Source: Auanema rhodensis
Taxonomy: Eukaryota; Nematoda; Chromadorea; Rhabditida; Rhabditidae
Direction of reading: 5' to 3'
Assembly: GCA_964057225.1 (NCBI GenBank)
Contig: OZ059897.1
Location: 20,026,001 to 20,090,000, forward strand
DNA length: 64,000 bases
In this document: positions 1 through 11,400 of the stretch, in pieces
How the letters are laid out: each line of letters begins with the position of its first letter
Numbering within the stretch: position 1 is the stretch's first letter
Position numbers and translations under genes: made by a program
Notes under the pieces: generated by a model
Databases searched by the model: none
The model's input: only the letters and a program-made list of their open reading frames with translations
Told to the model about the DNA's origin: nothing

Positions 1-350
1 AACACAGATCGACGCAGCTTAAAAATCCGCATCGAATGCACTATACTACATTGAGAAACGCTTAATACAAAATTAGTTATGATCGTTTGAAAAATGATGC
101 ATTAGTGTAAGTTGAGTTTCCATGTACACTCAACATTGCTTCCAAAAACATTTTGACAAAAATTTTTTCGAAAAATTTCAAAATAATTTAGCAAAAAGTA
201 GATGTTTTTAGATTCCTTTTTTCAAGGCAAAGACGATGGACAATGTTATTCAACGAAAAAATTAATTCTTCAGGGTGAAAATCGAGGATATAAGTGTGAA
301 CTTATAACAGTTGATATCTCGGTACATTTTTAAGCTAGCGCAAATCTGAT
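1..350 (+). repeat. Left-edge monomer, 350 bp, with private changes
   Basis: The first copy lacks one A in the ACAAAAATTAG run near position 70 and has A instead of T at position 111, two changes not seen together elsewhere. It shares G299, A308 and A325 with the copies at 351 and 2106. Private changes could mean proximity to an array edge, or sequencing error at the end of a contig; the window alone cannot decide. Confidence 0.85.
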
Positions 351-459
351 AACACAGATCGACGCAGCTTAAAAATCCGCATCGAATGCACTATACTACA
401 TTGAGAAACGCTTAATACAAAAATTAGTTATGATCGTTTGAAAAATGATGCATTAGTGT

Positions 460-487
460 ATGTTGAGTTTCCATGTACACTCAACAT
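460..487. other. Inverted repeat in the conserved core, 9-bp arms (example)
   Basis: Monomer positions 110-118 (ATGTTGAGT) and 129-137 (ACTCAACAT) are perfect reverse complements around a 10-base spacer. It is intact in nearly every monomer; this is the copy in the reference monomer. It could form a hairpin in RNA or single-stranded DNA, or serve as a dyad for a dimeric DNA-binding protein. Neither is shown by the sequence alone. Confidence 0.8.
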
Positions 488-494
488 TGCTTCC

Positions 495-574
495 AAAAAC
501 ATTTTGACAAAAATTTTTTCGAAAAATTTCAAAATAATTTAGCAAAAAGTAGATGTTTTTAGATTCCTTTTTTC
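495..574. other. Series of phased A and T tracts, possible bent DNA (example)
   Basis: Monomer positions 145-223 hold tracts centred near 147, 162, 174, 183, 196, 208 and 220, about 9 to 15 bases apart and averaging near 12. Runs of A/T tracts near helical spacing can curve DNA, and curvature is common in satellites. The spacing is not exactly 10.5, so the degree of bend is uncertain. Confidence 0.4.
511..529. other. A3T5/A5T3 dyad centred on TTCGAA (example)
   Basis: Monomer positions 161-168 (AAATTTTT) and 172-179 (AAAAATTT) are reverse complements around TCG. The centre includes a BstBI site. Such an AT-rich symmetric element is a plausible minor-groove binding site; function is not demonstrated. 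Confidence 0.75.
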
Positions 575-988
575 AAGGCAAAGACGATGGACAATGTTAT
601 TCAACGAAAAAATTAATTCTTCAGGGTGAAAATCGAGGATATAAGTGTGAACTTATAACAGTTGATATCTCGGTACATTTTTAAGCTAGCGCAAATCTGA
701 TAACACAGATCGACGCAGCTTAAAAATCCGCATCGAATGCACTATACTACATTGAGAAACGCTTAATACAAAAATTAGTTATGATCGTTTGAAAAATGAT
801 GCATTAGTGTATGTTGAGTTTCCATGTACACTCAACATTGCTTCCAAAAACATTTTGACAAAAATTTTTTCGAAAAATTTCAAAATAATTTAGCAAAAAG
901 TAGATGTTTTTAGATTCCTTTTTTCAAGGCAAAGACGATGGACAATGTTATTTAACGAAAAAATTAATTCTTCAGGGTGAAAATCGAG

Positions 989-1010
989 GATATAAGTGTA
1001 AACTTATATC
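989..1010. other. Inverted repeat, 9-bp arms with a 4-base loop (example)
   Basis: Monomer positions 288-296 (GATATAAGT) and 301-309 (ACTTATATC) pair perfectly around GTAA or GTGA, shown here in the third monomer. The copies at 1, 351 and 2106 have A308, which breaks one pair. T291, T294 and A288 variants elsewhere each break one pair. Confidence 0.78.
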
Positions 1011-4000
1011 AGTTGATATCTCGGTGCATTTTTAAGCTAGCGCAAATCTGATAACACAGATCGACGCAGCTTAAAAATCCGGATCAAATGCACTATACTA
1101 CATTGAGAAACGCTTAATACAAAAATTAGTTATGATCGTTTGAAAAATGATGCATTAGTGTATGTTGAGTTTCCATGTACACTCAACATTGCTTCCAAAA
1201 ACATTTTGACAAAAATTTTTTCGAAAAATTTCAAAATAATTTAGCAAAAAGTAGATGTTTTTAGATTCCTTTTTTCAAGGCAAAGACGATGGACAATGTT
1301 ATTTAACGAAAAAATTAATTCTTCAGGGTGAAAATCGAGGATATAAGTGTAAACTTATATCAGTTGATATCTCGGTGCATTTTTAAGCTAGCGCAAATCT
1401 GATAACACAGATCGACGCAGCTTAAAAATCCGCATCGAATGCACTATACTACATTGAGAAACGCTTAATACAAAAATTAGTTATGATCGTTTGAAAAATG
1501 ATGCATTAGTGTATGTTGAGTTTCCATGTACACTCAACATTGCTTCCAAAAACATTTTGACAAAAATTTTTTCGAAAAATTTCAAAATAATTTAGCAAAA
1601 AGTAGATGTTTTTAGATTCCTTTTTTCAAGGCAAAGACGATGGACAATGTTATTTAACGAAAAAATTAATTCTTCAGGGTGAAAATCGAGGATATAAGTG
1701 TAAACTTATATCAGTTGATATCTCGGTGCATTTTTAAGCTAGCGCAAATCTGATAACACAGATCGACGCAGCTTAAAAATCCGCATCGAATGCACTATAC
1801 TACATTGAGAAACGCTTAATACAAAAATTAGTTATGATCGTTTGAAAAATGATGCATTAGTGTATGTTGAGTTTCCATGTACACTCAACATTGCTTCCAA
1901 AAACATTTTGACAAAAATTTTTTCGAAAAATTTCAAAATAATTTAGCCAAAAGTAGATGTTTTTAGATTCCTTTTTTCAAGGCAAAGACGATGGACAATG
2001 TTATTCAACAAAAAAATTAATTCTTCAGGGTGAAAATCGAGGATATAAGTGTAAACTTATATCAGTTGATATCTCGGTGCATTTTTAAGCTAGCGCAAAT
2101 CTGATAACACAGATCGACGCAGCTTAAAAATCCGCATCGAATGCACTATACTACATTGAGAAACGCTTAATACAAAAATTAGTTATGATCGTTTGAAAAA
2201 TGATGCATTAGTGTATGTTGAGTTTCCATGTACACTCAACATTGCTTCCAAAAACATTTTGACAAAAATTTTTTCGAAAAATTTCAAAATAATTTAGCAA
2301 AAAGTAGATGTTTTTAGATTCCTTTTTTCAAGGCAAAGACGATGGACAATGTTATTCAACGAAAAAATTAATTCTTCAGGGTGAAAATCGAGGATATAAG
2401 TGTGAACTTATAACAGTTGATATCTCGGTACATTTTTAAGCTAGCGCAAATCTGATAACACAGATCGACGCAGCTTAAAAATCCGCATCGAATGCACTAT
2501 ACTACATTGAGAAACGCTTAATACAAAAATTAGTTATGATCGTTTGAAAAATGATGCATTAGTGTATGTTGAGTTTCCATGTACACTCAACATTGCTTCC
2601 AAAAACATTTTGACAAAAATTTTTTCGAAAAATTTCAAAATAATTTAGCAAAAAGTAGATGTTTTTAGATTCCTTTTTTCAAGGCAAAGACGATGGACAA
2701 TGTTATTTAACGAAAAAATTAATTCTTCAGGGTGAAAATCGAGGATATAAGTGTAAACTTATATCAGTTGATATCTCGGTGCATTTTTAAGCTAGCGCAA
2801 ATCTGATAACACAGATCGACGCAGCTTAAAAATCCGCATCGAATGCACTATACTACATTGAGAAACGCTTAATACAAAAATTAGTTATGATCGTTTGAAA
2901 AATGATGCATTAGTGTATGTTGAGTTTCCATGTACACTCAACATTGCTTCCAAAAACATTTTGACAAAAATTTTTTCGAAAAATTTCAAAATAATTTAGC
3001 CAAAAGTAGATGTTTTTAGATTACTTTTTTCAAGGCAAAGACGATGGACAATGTTATTCAACGAAAAAATTAATTCTTCAGGGTGAAAATCGAGGATATA
3101 AGTGTAAACTTATATCAGTTGATATCTCGGTGCATTTTTAAGCTAGCGCAAATCTGATAACACAGATCGACGCAGCTTAAAAATCCGCATCGAATGCACT
3201 ATACTACATTGAGAAACGCTTAATACAAAAATTAGTTATGATCGTTTGAAAAATGATGCATTAGTGTATGTTGAGTTTCCATGTACACTCAACATTGCTT
3301 CCAAAAACATTTTGACAAAAATTTTTTCGAAAAATTTCAAAATAATTTAGCAAAAAGTAGATGTTTTTAGATTCCTTTTTTCAAGGCAAAGACGATGGAC
3401 AATGTTATTTAACGAAAAAATTAATTCTTCAGGGTGAAAATCGAGGATATAAGTGTAAACTTATATCAGTTGATATCTCGGTGCATTTTTAAGCTAGCGC
3501 AAATCTGATAACACAGATCGACGCAGCTTAAAAATCCGCATCGAATGCACTATACTACATGGAAGAACGCTTAATACAAAAATTAGTTATGATCGTTTGA
3601 AAAATGATGCATTAGTGTATGTTGAGTTTCCATGTACACTCAACATTGCTTCCAAAAACATTTTGACAAAAATTTTTTCGAAAAATTTCAAAATAATTTA
3701 GCCAAAAGTAGATGTTTTTAGATTACTTTTTTCAAGGCAAAGACGATGGACAATGTTATTCAACGAAAAAATTAATTCTTCAGGGTGAAAATCGAGGATA
3801 TAAGTGTAAACTTATATCAGTTGATATCTCGGTGCATTTTTAAGCTAGCGCAAATCTGATAACACAGATCGACGCAGCTTAAAAATCCGCATCGAATGCA
3901 CTATACTCCATTGAGAAACGCTTAATACAAAAATTAGTTATGATCGTTTGAAAAATGATGCATTAGTGTATGTTGAGTTTCCATGTACACTCAACATTGC

Positions 4001-6668
4001 TTCCAAAAACATTTTGACAAAAATTTTTTCGAAAAATTTCAAAATAATTTAGCAAAAAGTAGATGTTTTTAGATTCCTTTTTTTAAGGCAAAGACGATGG
4101 ACAATGTTATTTAACGAAAAAATTAATTCTTCAGGGTGAAAATCGAGGATATAAGTGTAAACTTATATCAGTTGATATCTCGGTGCATTTTTAAGCTAGC
4201 GCAAATCTGATAACACAGATCGACGCAGCTTAAAAATCCGCATCGAATGCACTATACTACATTGGGAAACGCTTAATACAAAAATTAGTTATGATCGTTT
4301 GAAAAATGATGCATTAGTGTATGTTGAGTTTCCATGTACACTCAACATTGCTTCCAAAAACATTTTGACAAAAATTTTTTCGAAAAATTTCAAAATAATT
4401 TAGCAAAAAGTAGATGTTTTTAGATTCCTTTTTTTAAGGCAAAGACGATGGACAATGTTATTCAACGAAAAAATTAATTCTTCAGGGTGAAAATCGAGGA
4501 TATAAGTGTGAACTTATATCAGTTGATATCTCGGTACATTTTTAAGCTAGCGCAAATCTGATAACACAGATCGACGCAGCTTAAAAATCCGCATCGAATG
4601 CACTATACTACATTGAGAAACGCTTAATACAAAAATTAGTTATGATCGTTTGAAAAATGATGCATTAGTGTATGTTGAGTTTCCATGTACACTCAACATT
4701 GCTTCCAAAAACATTTTGACAAAAATTTTTTCGAAAAATTTCAAAATAATTTAGCAAAAAGTAGATGTTTTTAGATTCCTTTTTTCAAGGCAAAGACGAT
4801 GGACAATGTTATTTAACAAAAAAATTAATTCTTCAGGGTGAAAATCGAGGATATAAGTGTAAACTTATATCAGTTGATATCTCGGTGCATTTTTAAGCTA
4901 GCGCAAATCTGATAACACAGATCGACGCAGCTTAAAAATCCGCATCGAATGCACTATACTACATGGAAGAACGCTTAATACAAAAATTAGTTATGATCGT
5001 TTGAAAAATGATGCATTAGTGTATGTTGAGTTTCCATGTACACTCAACATTGCTTCCAAAAACATTTTGACAAAAATTTTTTCGAAAAATTTCAAAATAA
5101 TTTAGCAAAAAGTAGATGTTTTTAGATTCCTTTTTTCAAGGCAAAGACGATGGACAATGTTATTTAACGAAAAAATTAATTCTTCAGGGTGAAAATCGAG
5201 GATATAAGTGTAAACTTATATCAGTTGATATCTCGGTGCATTTTTAAGCTAGCGCAAATCTGATAACACAGATCGACGCAGCTTAAAAATCCGCATCGAA
5301 TGCACTATACTACATTGAGAAACGCTTAATACAAAAATTAGTTATGATCGTTTGAAAAATGATGCATTAGTGTATGTTGAGTTTCCATGTACACTCAACA
5401 TTGCTTCCAAAAACATTTTGACAAAAATTTTTTCGAAAAATTTCAAAATAATTTAGCAAAAAGTAGATGTTTTTAGATTCCTTTTTTCAAGGCAAAGACG
5501 ATGGACAATGTTATTTAACGAAAAAATTAATTCTTCAGGGTGAAAATCGAGGATATAAGTGTAAACTTATATCAGTTGATATCTCGGTGCATTTTAAAGC
5601 TAGCGCAAATCTGATAACACAGATCGACGCAGCTTAAAAATCCGCATCGAATGCACTATACTACATTGAGAAACGCTTAATACAAAAATTAGTTATGATC
5701 GTTTGAAAAATGATGCATTAGTGTATGTTGAGTTTCCATGTACACTCAACATTGCTTCCAAAAACATTTTGACAAAAATTTTTTCGAAAAATTTCAAAAT
5801 AATTTAGCAAAAAGTAGATGTTTTTAGATTCCTTTTTTCAAGGCAAAGACGATGGACAATGTTATTTAACGAAAAAATTAATTCTTCAGGGTGAAAATCG
5901 AGGATATAAGTGTAAACTTATATCAGTTGATATCTCGGTGCATTTTTAAGCTAGCGCAAATCTGATAACACAGATCGACGCAGCTTAAAAATCCGCATCG
6001 AATGCACTATACTACATGGAAGAACGCTTAATACAAAAATTAGTTATGATCGTTTGAAAAATGATGCATTAGTGTATGTTGAGTTTCCATGTACACTCAA
6101 CATTGCTTCCAAAAACATTTTGACAAAAATTTTTTCGAAAAATTTCAAAATAATTTAGCAAAAAGTAGATGTTTTTAGATTCCTTTTTTCAAGGCAAAGA
6201 CGATGGACAATGTTATTTAACGAAAAAATTAATTCTTCAGGGTGAAAATCGAGGATATAAGTGTAAACTTATATCAGTTGATATCTCGGTGCATTTTTAA
6301 GCTAGCGCAAATCTGATAACACAGATCGACGCAGCTTAAAAATCCGCATCGAATGCACTATACTACATGGAAGAACGCTTAATACAAAAATTAGTTATGA
6401 TCGTTTGAAAAATGATGCATTAGTGTATGTTGAGTTTCCATGTACACTCAACATTGCTTCCAAAAACATTTTGACAAAAATTTTTTCGAAAAATTTCAAA
6501 ATAATTTAGCAAAAAGTAGATGTTTTTAGATTTCTTTTTTCAAGGCAAAGACGATGGACAATGTTATTCAACGAAAAAATTAATTCTTCAGGGTGAAAAT
6601 CGAGGATATAAGTGTAAACTTATATCAGTTGATATCTCGGTGCATTTTTAAGCTAGCGCAAATCTGAT

Positions 6669-8072
6669 AACACAGATCGACGCAGCTTAAAAATCCGCAT
6701 CGAATGCACTATACTACATTGAGAAACGCTTAATACAAAAATTAGTTATGATCGTTTGAAAAATGATGCATTAGTGTATGTTGAGTTTCCATGTACACTC
6801 AACATTGCTTCCAAAAACATTTTGACAAAAATTTTTTCGAAAAATTTCAAAATAATTTAGCAAAAAGTAGATGTTTTTAGATTCCTTTTTTCAAGGCAAA
6901 GACGATGGACAATGTTATTTAACGAAAAAATTAATTCTTCAGGGTGAAATTCGAGGATATAAGTGTAAACTTATATCAGTTGATATCTCGGTGCATTTTT
7001 AAGCTAGCGCAAATCTGATAACACAGATCGACGCAGCTTAAAAATCCGCATCGAATGCACTATACTACATTGGGAAACGCTTAATACAAAAATTAGTTAT
7101 GATCGTTTGAAAAATGATGCATTAGTGTATGTTGAGTTTCCATGTACACTCAACATTGCTTCCAAAAACATTTTGACAAAAATTTTTTCGAAAAATTTCA
7201 AAATAATTTAGCAAAAAGTAGATGTTTTTAGATTCCTTTTTTTAAGGCAAAGACGATGGACAATGTTATTCAACGAAAAAATTAATTCTTCAGGGTGAAA
7301 ATCGAGGATATAAGTGTAAACTTATATCAGTTGATATCTCGGTGCATTTTTAAGCTAGCGCAAATCTGATAACACAGATCGACGCAGCTTAAAAATCCGC
7401 ATCGAATGCACTATACTACATTGAGAAACGCTTAATACAAAAATTAGTTATGATCGTTTGAAAAATGATGCATTAGTGTATGTTGAGTTTCCATGTACAC
7501 TCAACATTGCTTCCAAAAACATTTTGACAAAAATTTTTTCGAAAAATTTCAAAATAATTTAGCAAAAAGTAGATGTTTTTAGATTCCTTTTTTCAAGGCA
7601 AAGACGATGGACAATGTTATTTAACGAAAAAATTAATTCTTCAGGGTGAAATTCGAGGATATAAGTGTAAACTTATATCAGTTGATATCTCGGTGCATTT
7701 TTAAGCTAGCGCAAATCTGATAACACAGATCGACGCAGCTTAAAAATCCGCATCGAATGCACTATACTACATTGGGAAACGCTTAATACAAAAATTAGTT
7801 ATGATCGTTTGAAAAATGATGCATTAGTGTATGTTGAGTTTCCATGTACACTCAACATTGCTTCCAAAAACATTTTGACAAAAATTTTTTCGAAAAATTT
7901 CAAAATAATTTAGCAAAAAGTAGATGTTTTTAGATTCCTTTTTTTAAGGCAAAGACGATGGACAATGTTATTCAACGAAAAAATTAATTCTTCAGGGTGA
8001 AAATCGAGGATATAAGTGTGAACTTATATCAGTTGATATCTCGGTACATTTTTAAGCTAGCGCAAATCTGAT
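6669..8072. repeat. Dimeric HOR, two 702-bp units
   Basis: Units start at 6669 and 7371. Each is an L monomer with the private change GAAATTCG (T for A near 281) and T252, followed by a G monomer with T224 and C252. The private change appears only in these two L monomers, so the pair is a recent 702-bp duplication. The second unit's G monomer differs at 299 and 325, matching the G monomer at 4212 instead, so part of it was converted or arose from a different parent. Confidence 0.8.
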
Positions 8073-8423
8073 AACACAGATCGACGCAGCTTAAAAATCC
8101 GCATCGAATGCACTATACTACATTGAGAAACGCTTAATACAAAAATTAGTTATGATCGTTTGAAAAATGATGCATTAGTGTATGTTGAGTTTCCATGTAC
8201 ACTCAACATTGCTTCCAAAAACATTTTGACAAAAATTTTTTCGAAAAATTTCAAAATAATTTAGCAAAAAGTAGATGTTTTTAGATTCCTTTTTTCAAGG
8301 CAAAGACGATGGACAATGTTATTTAACGAAAAAATTAATTCTTCAGGGTGAAAATCGAGGATATAAGTGTAAACTTATATCAGTTGATATCTCGGTGCAT
8401 TTTTAAGCTAGCGCAAATCTGAT

Positions 8424-11400
8424 AACACAGATCGACGCAGCTTAAAAATCCGCATCGAATGCACTATACTACATGGAAGAACGCTTAATACAAAAATTAG
8501 TTATGATCGTTTGAAAAATGATGCATTAGTGTATGTTGAGTTTCCATGTACACTCAACATTGCTTCCAAAAACATTTTGACAAAAATTTTTTCGAAAAAT
8601 TTCAAAATAATTTAGCAAAAAGTAGATGTTTTTAGATTCCTTTTTTCAAGGCAAAGACGATGGACAATGTTATTTAACGAAAAAATTAATTCTTCAGGGT
8701 GAAAATCGAGGATATAAGTGTAAACTTATATCAGTTGATATCTCGGTGCATTTTTAAGCTAGCGCAAATCTGATAACACAGATCGACGCAGCTTAAAAAT
8801 CCGCATCGAATGCACTATACTACATTGAGAAACGCTTAATACAAAAATTAGTTATGATCGTTTGAAAAATGATGCATTAGTGTATGTTGAGTTTCCATGT
8901 ACACTCAACATTGCTTCCAAAAACATTTTGACAAAAATTTTTTCGAAAAATTTCAAAATAATTTAGCCAAAAGTAGATGTTTTTAGATTACTTTTTTCAA
9001 GGCAAAGACGATGGACAATGTTATTCAACGAAAAAATTAATTCTTCAGGGTGAAAATCGAGGATATAAGTGTAAACTTATATCAGTTGATATCTCGGTGC
9101 ATTTTTAAGCTAGCGCAAATCTGATAACACAGATCGACGCAGCTTAAAAATCCGCATCGAATGCACTATACTACATTGAGAAACGCTTAATACAAAAATT
9201 AGTTATGATCGTTTGAAAAATGATGCATTAGTGTATGTTGAGTTTCCATGTACACTCAACATTGCTTCCAAAAACATTTTGACAAAAATTTTTTCGAAAA
9301 ATTTCAAAATAATTTAGCAAAAAGTAGATGTTTTTAGATTCCTTTTTTCAAGGCAAAGACGATGGACAATGTTATTTAACGAAAAAATTAATTCTTCAGG
9401 GTGAAAATCGAGGATATAAGTGTAAACTTATATCAGTTGATATCTCGGTGCATTTTTAAGCTAGCGCAAATCTGATAACACAGATCGACGCAGCTTAAAA
9501 ATCCGCATCGAATGCACTATACTACATGGAAGAACGCTTAATACAAAAATTAGTTATGATCGTTTGAAAAATGATGCATTAGTGTATGTTGAGTTTCCAT
9601 GTACACTCAACATTGCTTCCAAAAACATTTTGACAAAAATTTTTTCGAAAAATTTCAAAATAATTTAGCAAAAAGTAGATGTTTTTAGATTTCTTTTTTC
9701 AAGGCAAAGACGATGGACAATGTTATTCAACGAAAAAATTAATTCTTCAGGGTGAAAATCGAGGATATAAGTGTAAACTTATATCAGTTGATATCTCGGT
9801 GCATTTTTAAGCTAGCGCAAATCTGATAACACAGATCGACGCAGCTTAAAAATCCGCATCGAATGCACTATACTACATTGGGAAACGCTTAATACAAAAA
9901 TTAGTTATGATCGTTTGAAAAATGATGCATTAGTGTATGTTGAGTTTCCATGTACACTCAACATTGCTTCCAAAAACATTTTGACAAAAATTTTTTCGAA
10001 AAATTTCAAAATAATTTAGCAAAAAGTAGATGTTTTTAGATTCCTTTTTTCAAGGCAAAGACGATGGACAATGTTATTCAACGAAAAAATTAATTCTTCA
10101 GGGTGAAAATCGAGGATATAAGTGTAAACTTATATCAGTTGATATCTCGGTGCATTTTTAAGCTAGCGCAAATCTGATAACACAGATCGACGCAGCTTAA
10201 AAATCCGCATCGAATGCACTATACTACATGGAAGAACGCTTAATACAAAAATTAGTTATGATCGTTTGAAAAATGATGCATTAGTGTATGTTGAGTTTCC
10301 ATGTACACTCAACATTGCTTCCAAAAACATTTTGACAAAAATTTTTTCGAAAAATTTCAAAATAATTTAGCAAAAAGTAGATGTTTTTAGATTCCTTTTT
10401 TCAAGGCAAAGACGATGGACAATGTTATTTAACGAAAAAATTAATTCTTCAGGGTGAAAATCGAGGATATAAGTGTAAACTTATATCAGTTGATATCTCG
10501 GTGCATTTTTAAGCTAGCGCAAATCTGATAACACAGATCGACGCAGCTTAAAAATCCGCATCGAATGCACTATACTACATTGAGAAACGCTTAATACAAA
10601 AATTAGTTATGATCGTTTGAAAAATGATGCATTAGTGTATGTTGAGTTTCCATGTACACTCAACATTGCTTCCAAAAACATTTTGACAAAAATTTTTTCG
10701 AAAAATTTCAAAATAATTTAGCCAAAAGTAGATGTTTTTAGATTACTTTTTTCAAGGCAAAGACGATGGACAATGTTATTCAACGAAAAAATTAATTCTT
10801 CAGGGTGAAAATCGAGGATATAAGTGTAAACTTATATCAGTTGATATCTCGGTGCATTTTTAAGCTAGCGCAAATCTGATAACACAGATCGACGCAGCTT
10901 AAAAATCCGCATCGAATGCACTATACTACATTGAGAAACGCTTAATACAAAAATTAGTTATGATCGTTTGAAAAATGATGCATTAGTGTATGTTGAGTTT
11001 CCATGTACACTCAACATTGCTTCCAAAAACATTTTGACAAAAATTTTTTCGAAAAATTTCAAAATAATTTAGCAAAAAGTAGATGTTTTTAGATTCCTTT
11101 TTTCAAGGCAAAGACGATGGACAATGTTATTTAACGAAAAAATTAATTCTTCAGGGTGAAAATCGAGGATATAAGTGTAAACTTATATCAGTTGATATCT
11201 CGGTGCATTTTTAAGCTAGCGCAAATCTGATAACACAGATCGACGCAGCTTAAAAATCCGCATCGAATGCACTATACTACATGGAAGAACGCTTAATACA
11301 AAAATTAGTTATGATCGTTTGAAAAATGATGCATTAGTGTATGTTGAGTTTCCATGTACACTCAACATTGCTTCCAAAAACATTTTGACAAAAATTTTTT

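Larger units (their letters stand above)
351..701 (+). repeat. Representative complete monomer (reference for coordinates)
   Basis: This is the second copy and the first of full 351-bp length, used here as the coordinate frame. Position 1 is the first A of AACACAGATC; the last base is the T ending GCAAATCTGAT. Landmarks: class-defining head at 43-62; inverted repeat 110-137; A3T5 dyad 161-179; stop codon TAG at 190-192 in the TTG frame that begins at 88; pyrimidine tract 215-224; hairpin 288-309; EcoRV site GATATC at 314-319; NheI site GCTAGC at 335-340. This copy carries L head, C252, G299, A308 and A325. The commoner domain 1 form has A299, T308 and G325. The start phase is arbitrary. Confidence 0.95.

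Noticed and set aside
357-365. Match to an RNA polymerase III B box (GATCGACGC fits GWTCRANNC) with an A-box-like TAGCGCAAATC just upstream
   Set aside because: The two elements are only about ten bases apart, too close for a tRNA-type promoter, the A-box match is imperfect, and no tRNA or SINE structure follows. Short degenerate motifs occur by chance.
351-701. CENP-B box
   Set aside because: I looked for the core pattern TTCG, four bases, A, two bases, CGGG on both strands. The only TTCG contexts (TTTTTTCGAAAAATTT and its complement) lack the CGGG half, and the monomer has no CGGG at all.
351-701. Identity with the Drosophila 1.688 (359-bp) or Tribolium (about 360-bp) satellites
   Set aside because: Length and AT-richness are similar, but I recognise no shared sequence beyond short A/T-rich words, so no family name is assigned.
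351-701. Monomer as a fused ancestral dimer of about 175 bp
   Set aside because: Comparing the two halves by eye gives only scattered A/T-rich matches (for example CAAAAATTAG near 69 and CAAAATAATTTAG near 180), no convincing alignment.
3559-3600. ATG frame created by the M head (ATGGAAGAACGC onward)
   Set aside because: Only 13 codons before TGA at monomer positions 89-91. It is present in all M-head copies as a by-product of the head variant and has no coding features.
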